The notes: a model not told the origin generated them from the sequence alone. A stretch of 37,617 bases of DNA from an uncultured Eubacteriales bacterium (GCA_900316145.1 ONBQ01000120.1:1-37617), one strand, 5' to 3'. Positions 23,372 to 32,240 are shown, numbered from the stretch's first letter. Made by a program: numbers and translations.

Positions 23372-24186
23372 TATTTCGGCAGATACATCAGCGACAGGAT
23401 CCATTCTTTCAAGCGGTCAGGCAGGAGCCGGAGCAGGAACATGAGCAGTTTGTATTCCAGGCCGATCGGAACACGGGCTGGCGGGTTGCGTCTTCCGGTC
23501 ATTTTCCATGCAACTTTAGCTACTGACATGGGAGGACGTCCGTTCTGTTCATCCTTCGCCATTTTGGCCACGCTTTTCTGAATGACATGCTCGTAAGGCG
23601 AGCCTTTTTGAATATAAGTGCGGCGGGCAGAGGTAAAGCCGGTCCTGGTATCTCCCGGCTCCAGAATGCAGGCACGGACCCCATATGGCCTCATTTCCAT
23701 GCGGATCGCGTCTACATACGCCTCCAGGGCATATTTGCTGGAAGAATAGTGGCTCTGCATCGGAATGGACACCCGGCCGGCGATGGAGCCGATCACCAGA
23801 AACAACCCCTTCTTCTGCGCGCGCATCTTTGGCAGGACGGCGTTTCCGACAGCGAGGACGCCAAGATAATTGGTCTCGATCTGCCTGCGGGCCAGGTCCA
23901 GGGGAAGCTCTTCAGCAGAGCCGGCTACGCCCATTCCGGCAGCCAGCACCGCGATATCGATCTGGGGAATACGTTCGATGACCGTATCGACAGACTGGGG
24001 GTCGGTAACATCCATTTTCATAAATGTAAGCGATCCGCCTCCGGGATAAGTTTTGGTTTGTTCTTCACAGTGACGGGACGTACCGGTCACAGAACACCCA
24101 TTCATAGCGAACATCTCAGCGATAGCGGCACCGATCCCGCTGGAAGCGCCAGTGACAAGAACATGGGAACCATATCGGTTTTTCAT
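23371..24186 (-). CDS. Short-chain dehydrogenase/reductase (SDR)
   Basis: A 271-residue NAD(P)-dependent oxidoreductase of the classical SDR type. The cofactor loop is TGASSGIGAAIAE (residues about 12-24), followed by MDVTDPQSV, VLAAGMGVAG (NAG-like motif), and the catalytic Ser in VIGSIAGRVS with Tyr and Lys in YSSSKYALEAYVDAIRMEM. EPGDTRTGF follows, as usual. The basic Arg after GTSR suggests NADP(H). The C-terminal tail ends with a hydrophobic segment (LLMFLLRLLPDRLKEWILSLMYL) that may touch the membrane. Substrate unknown. It is transcribed alone and divergently from the Gfo/Idh/MocA gene. Confidence 0.92.
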   Translation of the reverse strand: MKNRYGSHVLVTGASSGIGAAIAEMFAMNGCSVTGTSRHCEEQTKTYPGGGSLTFMKMDVTDPQSVDTVIERIPQIDIAVLAAGMGVAGSAEELPLDLARRQIETNYLGVLAVGNAVLPKMRAQKKGLFLVIGSIAGRVSIPMQSHYSSSKYALEAYVDAIRMEMRPYGVRACILEPGDTRTGFTSARRTYIQKGSPYEHVIQKSVAKMAKDEQNGRPPMSVAKVAWKMTGRRNPPARVPIGLEYKLLMFLLRLLPDRLKEWILSLMYLPK

Positions 24187-24222
24187 GGAATCTCTCCTTG
24201 ATCATATATGAAAGCTATCTAT

Positions 24223-24251
24223 TTTATAGGACAATTTGGAGAATCTGTCAA
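24223..24251 (-). promoter_or_regulatory. Sigma-A promoter of the SDR gene
   Basis: On the minus strand a perfect TTGACA (24251-24246), a 17-base spacer and TATAAA (24228-24223). Confidence 0.8.
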
Positions 24252-24289
24252 GCATAAAGAAAGATGGTATAGCGAAAGCCGTGATAGTA

Positions 24290-24298
24290 TGTTATAAT
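24290..24298 (+). promoter_or_regulatory. Extended -10 promoter of the Gfo/Idh/MocA operon
   Basis: TGT directly before TATAAT (24293-24298), 63 bases upstream of the ATG at 24361. There is no clear -35. Confidence 0.6.
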
Positions 24299-24360
24299 CA
24301 GATACACATGCTTGAAACAACATGAAAAACAATTTAAATCATATTGCAGGAGGTCAAATC

Positions 24361-25458
24361 ATGCAGCATGCAGATGGTATGAATTACGCTCCAAAAGGCA
24401 AGCCGGCGCCTGTCGTAGGACCGGGTGAGTTTGTTTTTTCCGCAGCGCATCTGGACCATGGTCATATCTATGGAATGTGCAACGGTCTTACAGAAGCCGG
24501 CGCGACATTGAAATATGTTTATGATCCCGATCCGGCCAAAGTAGAAGCTTTTCTTAAGGCCTTCCCTCAGGCGATCGCGGCGGAAAGTGAAGAGCAGGTC
24601 CTGAACGATCCGGAAACCAAACTGATCGCCTCCGCCCATGTTACCAGCGAACGGTGTCCGTTCGGCTGCAAGGTCATGGAGCATGGCAAGGACTACTTCA
24701 CAGACAAAGCGCCGCTCGTGTCCTTAGAGCAGCTGGAGATGGCTAAAGAGACGGTTCAAAGGACCGGACGCAAGTATATGTGCTATTATTCTGAGCGCCT
24801 TCATGTAGAAGCTGCCGTATTTGCCGGTGAGTTGGTCAAAGCAGGAGCGATCGGCCGGGTCATTCATGTGACAGGCTTTGGCCCGCATCGGATCGGAAAG
24901 CCGGAGAGCCGTCCGGACTGGTTCTGGAATCGGGAGCAGTATGGCGGTATCCTTTGTGACATCGGCAGCCATCAGATCGAACAATACCTGTTCTATACCG
25001 GGGAAGAAGACGCGGATGTACAGTTTTCCCGGATCGCCAACTATGATCATCCGGAGCATCCTGAATTGGATGATTTCGGTGATTGCAACATCGTTGGCAA
25101 GAACGGAACGACCAATTACTTCCGTGTGCACTGGTTCACCCCGGATGGATTAAGGACCTGGGGCGACGGCCGTATGTATCTGGTCGGTACGGAAGGTTAT
25201 ATCGAGATCCGCAAATATGTAAATGTAGCAGAAGAACCGTTTTCAACGGATCATGTTTTCTTGGTGAATAAGGACGGAGAGCAACGGTTCGACGTTGCCG
25301 GCAAGGTCGGATTCCCGTTCTTTGGCCAGTTGATCCTGGATTGCATCAACCGGACAGAAAATGCCATGACGCAGGAGCATTGTTTCAAAGCCGCGGAGCT
25401 GTGTGTGCGCGCTCAGATGCAGGCGGTGGATCTGACTCCTGACATGGCAAGGGGATAA
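24361..25458 (+). CDS. Gfo/Idh/MocA family oxidoreductase
   Basis: A 365-residue NAD(P)-dependent sugar or cyclitol dehydrogenase-like protein. The N-terminal Rossmann half has YVYDPDPAKVEAFLKAFP, IASAHVTSERCPFGCKVMEHGKDYFTDKAPL (the DKAP segment corresponds to the EKP motif, whose Lys helps catalysis), and YYSERLHVEAA. The catalytic D-x3-H of the C-terminal half is seen in GGILCDIGSHQIEQYLFYTG. The nucleotide loop near residue 20 (FSAAHLDHGHIYGM) is unusual, without a plain GxGxxG, so cofactor binding may differ. The ATG at 24361 follows AGGAGGT; the longer frame from 24322 lacks such a site. The Na/Pi cotransporter gene follows after nine bases, so they may share a transcript. Confidence 0.88.
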   Translation: MQHADGMNYAPKGKPAPVVGPGEFVFSAAHLDHGHIYGMCNGLTEAGATLKYVYDPDPAKVEAFLKAFPQAIAAESEEQVLNDPETKLIASAHVTSERCPFGCKVMEHGKDYFTDKAPLVSLEQLEMAKETVQRTGRKYMCYYSERLHVEAAVFAGELVKAGAIGRVIHVTGFGPHRIGKPESRPDWFWNREQYGGILCDIGSHQIEQYLFYTGEEDADVQFSRIANYDHPEHPELDDFGDCNIVGKNGTTNYFRVHWFTPDGLRTWGDGRMYLVGTEGYIEIRKYVNVAEEPFSTDHVFLVNKDGEQRFDVAGKVGFPFFGQLILDCINRTENAMTQEHCFKAAELCVRAQMQAVDLTPDMARG

Positions 25459-25467
25459 CGATCATAT

Positions 25468-27312
25468 ATGGACATCTTTAACGCGCTCACACTTTTTGGC
25501 GGGCTGGCCATGTTCCTTTATGGAATGCGCCTGATGGGTGATTCTCTAAAGGAAAGCGCCTCCGGCACGCTGAAAAAAGCGATGGAACACGTTACGAACA
25601 ATCCCGTCAAAGCTTTCATCCTTGGCGCATTAATGACGGCTTTGATCCAGTCGTCAACGGCTACCATCGTCATTACATCCGGTTTGGTCGGAGCTGGCAT
25701 TTTAAGCCTGCACCAGTCTTTGGGTATCATCGTAGGCGCTAATGTCGGCACCACGATCACTGGTCAGATCATTCGGCTTCTGGATCTGGATTCCTCCAAT
25801 GGAGCATCCTGGATCCGGATCTTTCAGCCGTCTTCCTTGGCACCGATCGCGTTGATCCTTGGCATCATTCTGATCATGAGCAGCCAGAGAAAGGTCAATA
25901 ATTCCAAGGCGATAGGTAATATCGCTATTGGGTTTGGGATCCTGTTTTCAGGGCTTTTGAACATGACCAGCGCGGTCGATACCCTGGCCAAGTCTGGTAT
26001 CGTAGAGAAGTTGTTCAGCGGTTTGGGAGATAACCCTTTCATCGGTTATCTCACCGGTGCGGGTGTGGCATTCGTTCTGCAAAGCTCATCCGCTACCATC
26101 GGTATCCTGCAGGCCTTCGCGGCCTCCGGTGCCCTTACCTTTAAGGCTGTATACGCGGTCATCGTCGGTGTTTACCTGGGTGATTGCGTTACGACAGCCA
26201 TCGTATGTTACATCGGCGCGAAACCAGACGCGAAAAGAGTCGGTATCGTCAATATCATTTATAATTTCGCCAAGACGGTCCTGGTGCTGGCGGCTGTTAT
26301 CATTATTCATAAAATGGGCCTTTTGGACCATTTATGGAACAAATCAGTTACATCCGGTATCATCGCGAATACAAACACTATTTTTAACTTGTGCTGCGCG
26401 GTGATCCTTCTGCCAACACTGGGGATCTATGAAAAGATATCACGCCGCATCGTGAAAGATGAGCCGGAAAGTGAAAATAAATACAAAGGTCTTTTTGAAT
26501 CTTTGAACCCGGTCTTCTTTAATACGCCGGCGCTGGCTCTTCGCAGCTGCTATACCATGCTTCTGACCATGTTCCGCAGTTCCAGGGATAATATCAATAA
26601 AGCCATGGGGCTTCTGACGGATTATGATGAAGCCGTATTTCAGGAGATCGCAGAAGAGGAAGGCTACATCGATCAGATGACAGACCGTGTAAGCCGGTAT
26701 ATGGTCCAACTGCTGCCATATCTGAAAGAGAGCCTGCATATCGCGATCCTGGATCAGTATTATAAGGTCGTAGCGGAATTCGAACGCCTGGGCGACCATG
26801 CAGTCAATATTTCCGAAAACGCGCGGGACCTGGCTTCACAAGGTACTGTCTATTCAGAAGAAGCGTTGAAAGAACTGTCGATCCTGAAAGAAGTGCTGGA
26901 CCGGATCCTGGACCTGGCAGAGAAAACCTTCGAAAAGCGCGATGTTGACAGCGCGGATCAGATCGAACCTTTAGTCCAGCTGTCGGAAGAGATCTGCGAC
27001 ATTTTGAAGAAAAACCATCTCAACCGCATGAGCCATGGTTACTGCAACATCTATGCGGATGCCAGCTTTACCAATCTGCTGGTCGACCTGGGGCGTATCG
27101 CGGATGTCTGTTCCAACATCGGTATCGCGACCATCGTTCGTGTCCGGCCGGAACTGGCGGATCATGAGCATACCTATCTGCATAATCTGCATGCCGGTCA
27201 GAACGAAGCCTATAATCAAGCGCTTGAACAGGCATATCAGGACTATGTTCCCCGATTGAAAAAAGAAATGGATGCTTTCGTAAAAGCGATAGCACAAAAA
27301 AATAACCAGTGA
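25468..27312 (+). CDS. Na/Pi cotransporter family protein with PhoU-like C-terminus
   Basis: A 614-residue membrane protein. The N-terminal half has about nine membrane segments and the two inverted NptA repeats with the marker QSSTATIVITSGLVGAG (about residue 55) and QSSSATIGILQAFAASG (about 205), plus IIVGANVGTTITGQ and VIVGVYLGDCVTTAIV. The C-terminal half (about 345-600) is helical and PhoU-like (YKVVAEFERLGDHAVNISENARDLA carries the E-x3-D metal-type motif). It probably takes up phosphate with sodium or controls phosphate balance. A DUF3877 gene starts on the last base of its stop codon. Confidence 0.93.
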   Translation: MDIFNALTLFGGLAMFLYGMRLMGDSLKESASGTLKKAMEHVTNNPVKAFILGALMTALIQSSTATIVITSGLVGAGILSLHQSLGIIVGANVGTTITGQIIRLLDLDSSNGASWIRIFQPSSLAPIALILGIILIMSSQRKVNNSKAIGNIAIGFGILFSGLLNMTSAVDTLAKSGIVEKLFSGLGDNPFIGYLTGAGVAFVLQSSSATIGILQAFAASGALTFKAVYAVIVGVYLGDCVTTAIVCYIGAKPDAKRVGIVNIIYNFAKTVLVLAAVIIIHKMGLLDHLWNKSVTSGIIANTNTIFNLCCAVILLPTLGIYEKISRRIVKDEPESENKYKGLFESLNPVFFNTPALALRSCYTMLLTMFRSSRDNINKAMGLLTDYDEAVFQEIAEEEGYIDQMTDRVSRYMVQLLPYLKESLHIAILDQYYKVVAEFERLGDHAVNISENARDLASQGTVYSEEALKELSILKEVLDRILDLAEKTFEKRDVDSADQIEPLVQLSEEICDILKKNHLNRMSHGYCNIYADASFTNLLVDLGRIADVCSNIGIATIVRVRPELADHEHTYLHNLHAGQNEAYNQALEQAYQDYVPRLKKEMDAFVKAIAQKNNQ

Positions 27313-27848
27313 TGAATTACGACAGACTGAAGAAAAACCTCATGGATGTTGTACATGAGCAGCAATTGAAGATCGGATACCGGAAAGAGAAGATAAGGGT
27401 CTTCTATCCCTTGTCCTCTTTGTGTCATTTGCTGGAAGCCGACCTTACGATGGAAGAGATGAAGACGGAACTGGAGCGCTTTTCCCTTTGGGCAGCCTCC
27501 GACTTCGGACAGACCGGGATCCGGGTCTTGAAAGATGGAAGGATCGGGCTCGTTCTCTCAGAGCAGGCCGCGGAATATATCCATCAGGAAAGGCCGGAAG
27601 AAGGATTCTTAGCGGATCTGATCCGTCTGATTTCAAAGCATGATATCCGGATGGATGAGGTAAAAGAGCTTTTCCATCGTTTTTCCGATCATGTTGTTCA
27701 AAAAGAGATGGATGGAGCCGAATTCGATTTGTTGCTGTATTTTGAAAATGGACTTCCAGATCCCTATTATTATTGCTTCACCCAGGAAGGCCATCACATC
27801 ACCTTTCACCGGTTTATCCAGGAAGATTATGAAGACTATCACTTCTAA
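27312..27848 (+). CDS. DUF3877 family protein
   Basis: A 178-residue soluble protein. The beginning (MNYDRLKKNLMDVVHEQQLKIGYRKEKIRVFYPLSSLCHLL) and the end (EFDLLLYFENGLPDPYYYCFTQEGHHITFHRFIQEDYEDY) match what I recall of DUF3877, a family of unknown function in Clostridia and relatives. The ATG shares its first base with the transporter's stop (TGATG), and there is no separate binding site, so translation is probably coupled to the Na/Pi transporter. No catalytic motif is evident. A terminator follows. Confidence 0.8.
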   Translation: MNYDRLKKNLMDVVHEQQLKIGYRKEKIRVFYPLSSLCHLLEADLTMEEMKTELERFSLWAASDFGQTGIRVLKDGRIGLVLSEQAAEYIHQERPEEGFLADLIRLISKHDIRMDEVKELFHRFSDHVVQKEMDGAEFDLLLYFENGLPDPYYYCFTQEGHHITFHRFIQEDYEDYHF

Positions 27849-27851
27849 CAC

Positions 27852-27890
27852 AAAAACCTCCGAACGCCAAGAGACGTGTCGGAGGTTTTT
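27852..27890. terminator. Bidirectional terminator between the DUF3877 and aldo/keto reductase genes
   Basis: AAAAACCTCCGA (27852-27863) pairs perfectly with TCGGAGGTTTTT (27879-27890). Confidence 0.9.
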
Positions 27891-27912
27891 GGATGAAAGA
27901 GAAGTAAGTGGT

Positions 27913-29046
27913 TTAATTCTCTAAAAGTTCTGCACTGCGCGCGAGCCAATCGATAATAGTGATGTGCTGCGGGCATTCACCCTCGCACTGACCACACTGG
28001 ATACAAGCAGAGGCCTTGCCGCCTTTTTCCGTATTCCAGCCATAGCTGCGCTTTGCGCCATCCAGGTTATCATAGATCAGATACTGGTTCATGGCACCGA
28101 AGACACCCGGGATATTGATCTCCATGGGACATCCGGGCGTGCAGTAACGACATGATGTGCAAGGGATCTGTTCAACGCTCAGAAGAACTTCCTGCGCCTT
28201 CTTGATGACAGCCTGTTCTTCCTCATTAAGAGGCTTGAAATTCTTCATGTAGGACAGGTTATCAGCCATCTGCGCGATATTGCTCATGCCGGACAGGACC
28301 GTGATGATGCCGTCCATGGAGGCGACGAAACGGATCGCCCAGGAAGCTGCGGAGGCGTTGGGATCAGCGGCCTGGAAAACATCCATGACGCGCTTCGGCG
28401 GGTTGGCCAGGGTTCCGCCCTTGACAGGCTCCATAACGGTGATCGGCTTGCCATGCTTGCGGGCTACTTCGTAGCAGGCACGGGACTGCACATTGTTGGC
28501 TTCCATATCCGCGTAGTTGATCTGCAGCTGAATGAAATCCACATCCGGATGCTCCGTCAGGATCTGATCCAGGAATTCAGCCGAATCATGGAAGGAGAAA
28601 CCGTAATGTTTGATGAGGCCTTGTTCTTTGGCTTCTTTTATAAAATCCCACAGATGGTAATCTGCATAGGACTGATAGTTGCCCTTGCCTAAAGCATGCA
28701 GCAGATAAAAGTCAAAATAACCGGCACCGGTACGTTCCAGGCTGGTAGCAAGCTGTGCCTTGGCAGTTGCTTCATCTACGCAGCCCTGCGCATGAGTATT
28801 GAGCTTCGTGGCCAGATAGAAGCTTTCACGCGGATAACGATCAACAAGAGCTTCTTTAGCAGCCGCCTCAGACAAACCACCTTCATAGACATACGCGGTA
28901 TCAAAATACTTCATACCGGCGTCCATAAACATATCGACCATGGTCTTGGTCTGCTCGATATCGATGGTCTTGCCATCTTCCAGCTTAGGAAGGCGCATCA
29001 GACCGAAACCAAGCTTCGGGATATCCTTACCAAGATAATCACTCAA
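27913..29046 (-). CDS. Aldo/keto reductase with C-terminal 4Fe-4S ferredoxin domain
   Basis: A 377-residue protein. The AKR barrel (about 1-290) starts IPKLGFGLMRLPKL and has the catalytic Asp and Tyr in FDTAYVYEGG, Lys in LATKLNTH and His in YLLHALGKG. ITVMEPVKGGTLA and GIITVLSGMSN follow, as in this subfamily. The tail (about 300-377) carries two clusters of cysteines, CTSCRYCTPGCPMEI and CIQCGQCEGECPQHI, for two 4Fe-4S centres. Such fused reductases occur mainly in anaerobes. The start is TTG at 29046, seven bases after AGGAGG. An AraC regulator lies just upstream on the same strand and may act on it. Confidence 0.93.
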   Translation of the reverse strand: MSDYLGKDIPKLGFGLMRLPKLEDGKTIDIEQTKTMVDMFMDAGMKYFDTAYVYEGGLSEAAAKEALVDRYPRESFYLATKLNTHAQGCVDEATAKAQLATSLERTGAGYFDFYLLHALGKGNYQSYADYHLWDFIKEAKEQGLIKHYGFSFHDSAEFLDQILTEHPDVDFIQLQINYADMEANNVQSRACYEVARKHGKPITVMEPVKGGTLANPPKRVMDVFQAADPNASAASWAIRFVASMDGIITVLSGMSNIAQMADNLSYMKNFKPLNEEEQAVIKKAQEVLLSVEQIPCTSCRYCTPGCPMEINIPGVFGAMNQYLIYDNLDGAKRSYGWNTEKGGKASACIQCGQCEGECPQHITIIDWLARSAELLEN

Positions 29047-29081
29047 TTGTGTTCCTCCTTGTAGATAATAGTTCTTATCTT

Positions 29082-29110
29082 ATTCTAACATGTACAATAG
29101 AATGTAACAA
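29082..29110 (-). promoter_or_regulatory. Putative promoter of the aldo/keto reductase gene
   Basis: On the minus strand TTGTTA (29110-29105), a 17-base spacer and TAGAAT (29087-29082). Confidence 0.55.
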
Positions 29111-29132
29111 TGGATTATCCGAATATAAAAAC

Positions 29133-29960
29133 TTACGGATGCCAGTGCTTTTTGTAGTTTTGCTCCTGAAATACCTTAGGCGTGGTGCCCGTCTCCTGCC
29201 GGAATACGCGGATGAAATGGCTGGGAGAACTGAAGGCGAGAATGTTGCTGATCTGAGCAATGGAGTATTCAGAATACAAAAGCATGTTGGATGCCGCTTC
29301 GATCTTGCGGCTGCGGATATACGCCTGGATCGTCACTCCGCGTTTGTTATGGAACAGGGTGGAAAGATAATTGGGAGAAAGCCGGACATGCTCAGCCAGT
29401 TCTTCCAGGTAGATCTTTTCATGAAGATGATAATAGATATAATCCATGCATTCCGAGATAGCCCGGGATTGCTGAGCGGCCGACAGAACGCCGTCGGAAT
29501 CCCCCTCATCCAGATCCGTATCATACAAGGGCAGGGCGATCTGACCGGTACGTCGGATATCCGCCACCAGATCCGTCAGCTCGGTCACCATTTCCGTCAG
29601 CAGATCCAGGATCGCATCTACAGAAGTGGCAAGGTCTGTACGCTGTATGTACAGGTCTTTAATGTTGAGTGCCTGTTCAGAAGTCAGCCCGCCCTCAACG
29701 GCGTAGCGCGCGGACAGAGCCGCGCATTCTACGAACCGATATTTCGCATGACGCAGAGGATCTTTTGAAAGCTTATGAGCCCCGCCGGCACGGAAGATCC
29801 GCTGGCACTCCGGGATGCTGCGCCGGTCACCACTGCGGATATATTCATACTGCAGCAGCTCCTCGTCATAGGTCTGACCGGAGGAGATGTCTTCTTTGGG
29901 AAGAAATGTGGTATATACAAGCTTCTCGTTCTGCTTGCGCAGACGTTCTCTTCTATCCAT
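29133..29960 (-). CDS. AraC-family transcriptional regulator
   Basis: A 275-residue regulator. The C-terminal hundred residues form the double helix-turn-helix of AraC/XylS: YIYYHLHEKIYLEELAEHVRLSPNYLSTLFHNKRGVTIQAYIRSRKIEAASNML for the first and SIAQISNILAFSSPSHFIRVFRQETGTTPKVFQ for the second. The N-terminal part (about 1-160) is a helical sensor unlike the cupin of AraC, with a negatively charged linker (DTDLDEGDSDG). The ligand is unknown. The ATG at 29960 is six bases after GAGG; an upstream ATG at 29972 is weaker. The neighbouring reductase gene is a plausible target, by position only. Confidence 0.9.
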   Translation of the reverse strand: MDRRERLRKQNEKLVYTTFLPKEDISSGQTYDEELLQYEYIRSGDRRSIPECQRIFRAGGAHKLSKDPLRHAKYRFVECAALSARYAVEGGLTSEQALNIKDLYIQRTDLATSVDAILDLLTEMVTELTDLVADIRRTGQIALPLYDTDLDEGDSDGVLSAAQQSRAISECMDYIYYHLHEKIYLEELAEHVRLSPNYLSTLFHNKRGVTIQAYIRSRKIEAASNMLLYSEYSIAQISNILAFSSPSHFIRVFRQETGTTPKVFQEQNYKKHWHP

Positions 29961-30030
29961 ACCTGACCTCATTTCGATTCAAAGCACCCGGAGGGCGGCG
30001 TATCTCATTCAGAAAGAAACAGGGGAAACG

Positions 30031-31842
30031 TTAGTTCAGACAGTCCAGGGAATCATACACTTCCAGAGAGTGTTCTTCATTCATCTTCTGGCACAGGGCA
30101 AGGAAGGTATCCAGCGGAACATCCTTCAGCTGCTTATTGCCGCGGATATTGATAGCGACCGTACCTTCAGCCGCTTCTTTATCACCGACAACGATGGTGT
30201 AAGGATCACGGAAGGTCTTGCAGGCCTTGATCTTTTCCTTCATGTTCTTGTCGGTATAATCGACCTCGAAGCGGATGTGGTTCTTGCGCAGCAGTGCCGC
30301 GATCTTCTTGGCATACTCGTTATGCTCCGGACGGATCGGTACGATGCCGACCTGGACAGGGCTCAGCCAGAACGGGAAGGAACCCTTGAAGTTTTCGATC
30401 AGGATGCCGATGAAACGCTCGAAGGAACCGAAGATGGCGCGATGTATCATGACCGGCTGATGGCGCTGTCCATCGGATCCGATATACTCCAGCTGGAAGT
30501 TCAGAGGAAGCTGGAAGTCAAGCTGGATGGTACCCATCTGCCACTCGCGGCCAAGGGCATCTTTCATCATAAGGTCGATCTTCGGACCATAGAAGGCTCC
30601 ATCGCCCTCGTTGATCTCATAACCGCCTTCACCGTATTTCTTATCCAGAATGGCTTTCAGGCTGGCTTCTGCCTGATTCCAGACCTCGATATCGCCCATG
30701 AAATCATCCGGGCGGGTGGAAAGCTCAGCACGATAGGTCAGACCGAACGTGGAGTAGAGCTCGTTCGTGATATCCATGATATCGTTGATCTCATCTTCGA
30801 TCATATCTTCGGTAAGAAGGATATGGGCATCATCCTGACGGAACATCTGAACGCGGAACAAGCCGTTCAATTCACCGGATTTCTCTTTGCGGTGGATGAC
30901 ATCCGTCTGGCTGATGCGGAAGGGCAGATCTTTATAGCTGCGCTGCTTGGAAGCATAGACCTTGATGGCGTTCGGGCAGTTCATGGGTTTCGCCGCGTAG
31001 ATGCCGGTGGTATCCGGATCATCCAGCTGGACGAAACGACGGTTTTCATCCATTTCTGGAACGATGAACATGCCGTCGATGTAATGAGCCCAGTGACCGG
31101 AGGTCTCCCAAAGCTCTTTCTTCTGGATCTGCGGAGCGGCGATCTCCATATAGCCATGCTCATCATGGATATCACGCCAGTAGGAGAGAAGGGCGTTGAA
31201 CATCTTGAAGCCGCGCGGCAGCCAGTAAGGCATGCCAGGAGCCGTCTCATCCATCATGAAGATATCAAGCTGCGGACCAAGCTTCTTGTGATCGCGCTCC
31301 TGTGCCTCACGCACAAAAGCCAGATGCTCTTTGAGCTGCTGCTTGTCCGGGAAAGCATATACATAGATACGCTGCAGCTGATCGCGATGCTCATCACCGC
31401 GCCAGTAAGAACCGGAAACGGACTTGATCTGGAAAGCCGCGTTCATAAGCTCCTGAGAATTATCGATGTGGGGACCGGCGCACAGATCGACAAAATCATC
31501 ACCCGTCCAATAAATGGAGATGACTTCGTCTTCCGGCAGATCTTCGATCAGTTCGGTCTTATACTTCTGATCCTTGAAAAGCTCCAATGCTTCGGCCCGG
31601 GAAATCTCCTTGCGGGTCCAGGCTTCGCGGCGCTTGAGGATCTCGCGCATCTTGTCTTCGATGGTCTTGAAGTCATCGTTGTTCAACGTGCGCGGAAGCA
31701 TGAAATCATAATAGAAACCATCCGCGATCTGCGGGCCGATGGCATACTGTACGTTTTCTTTGCCGAAGATCTCGATGATGGACTTTGCCAGGATGTGCGC
31801 AAGAGAATGGCGGTACACCTGAAGATACTGTTCTTTTTCCAT
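30031..31842 (-). CDS. thrS: Threonyl-tRNA synthetase lacking the TGS domain
   Basis: A 603-residue class II synthetase that charges tRNA-Thr. It starts nearly at the editing-domain motif HSLAHILAKSI, so the usual 60-residue N-terminal TGS domain is absent. The second-additional (editing) domain has DLCAGPHIDN. The catalytic core follows: motif 1 around GYMEIAAPQIQKKELWETSGHW, zinc-binding region KPMNCPNAIKVY, motif 2 FRISQTDVIHRKEKSGELNGLFRVQMFRQDDAHI, motif 3 VMIHRAIFGSFERFIGIL. The anticodon domain ends the protein (VGIVPIRPEHNEYA). The ATG at 31842 follows AAAGGAG; extending to 31971 would translate the T-box, so it is rejected. Confidence 0.96.
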   Translation of the reverse strand: MEKEQYLQVYRHSLAHILAKSIIEIFGKENVQYAIGPQIADGFYYDFMLPRTLNNDDFKTIEDKMREILKRREAWTRKEISRAEALELFKDQKYKTELIEDLPEDEVISIYWTGDDFVDLCAGPHIDNSQELMNAAFQIKSVSGSYWRGDEHRDQLQRIYVYAFPDKQQLKEHLAFVREAQERDHKKLGPQLDIFMMDETAPGMPYWLPRGFKMFNALLSYWRDIHDEHGYMEIAAPQIQKKELWETSGHWAHYIDGMFIVPEMDENRRFVQLDDPDTTGIYAAKPMNCPNAIKVYASKQRSYKDLPFRISQTDVIHRKEKSGELNGLFRVQMFRQDDAHILLTEDMIEDEINDIMDITNELYSTFGLTYRAELSTRPDDFMGDIEVWNQAEASLKAILDKKYGEGGYEINEGDGAFYGPKIDLMMKDALGREWQMGTIQLDFQLPLNFQLEYIGSDGQRHQPVMIHRAIFGSFERFIGILIENFKGSFPFWLSPVQVGIVPIRPEHNEYAKKIAALLRKNHIRFEVDYTDKNMKEKIKACKTFRDPYTIVVGDKEAAEGTVAINIRGNKQLKDVPLDTFLALCQKMNEEHSLEVYDSLDCLN

Positions 31843-32113
31843 GAAAAAACTCCTTTCTGATGCGGGGCCTTTCGAAATATATAAGAAAAGCCCCTTACAT
31901 TTGTGTAATGTAAGGGACGCGGTAAGCGTGGTTCCACCCTCATTGCCCTTGAAAAAACAAGGACCTCTCATTTTATGATGATAACGGCATCGCCGGGCCG
32001 GATTGGGGCCTCTCAGAGGTGGTCTTCTGTTAGTTTGGGAACAGTGTTCTTGCAGCGGATGAACACCTCTCTAAGGATCCCGACACCAACATACTCTTCT
32101 CTTCATAGATTTA
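31843..32113 (-). promoter_or_regulatory. T-box riboswitch leader of thrS
   Basis: On the minus strand the leader carries a Stem I with the AGAGAGGT bulge and the distal-loop GCTGCAAGAAC, then the diagnostic antiterminator motif AGGGTGGAACCACG (31940-31927). The likely specifier triplet is ACC, a threonine codon, at 32023-32021 followed by A. The competing terminator is CCCTTACATT pairing with AATGTAAGGG (31916-31892) and a T-rich tail. Uncharged tRNA-Thr should stabilise the antiterminator and let thrS be read. The exact transcript start is inferred from the promoter. Confidence 0.93.
31883..31916 (-). terminator. T-box-controlled intrinsic terminator of thrS
   Basis: A perfect ten-base stem, five-base loop and T-rich tail lie between the T-box motif and the thrS start. 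Its 5' arm overlaps the antiterminator region, so the two structures exclude each other. Confidence 0.88.
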
Positions 32114-32119
32114 TATATA

Positions 32120-32147
32120 ATTATACCTGAAAATCAGGAATTGTCAA
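32120..32147 (-). promoter_or_regulatory. Consensus sigma-A promoter of thrS
   Basis: On the minus strand a perfect TTGACA (32147-32142), a 16-base spacer and a perfect TATAAT (32125-32120). Confidence 0.88.
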
Positions 32148-32158
32148 GCGTTTACGCG

Positions 32159-32187
32159 TTGAACAACACCTGAAAAAGTGGTATATT
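32159..32187 (+). promoter_or_regulatory. Promoter of the MGMT-family gene
   Basis: TTGAAC (32159-32164), a 17-base spacer and TATATT (32182-32187), divergent from the thrS promoter. Confidence 0.6.
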
Positions 32188-32240
32188 ATGTACTGTATCC
32201 AGTACGGAGAACAGCGGATCTGAAAGATGGGAAACAGAAA

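Noticed and set aside
29887-31860. A 657-codon open frame on the plus strand opposite thrS
   Set aside because: It is the antisense shadow of thrS, has no ribosome site or family motif, and thrS is certain.
31843-31971. N-terminal extension of ThrS
   Set aside because: This segment is the T-box antiterminator and terminator, and AAAGGAG precedes the internal ATG at 31842.
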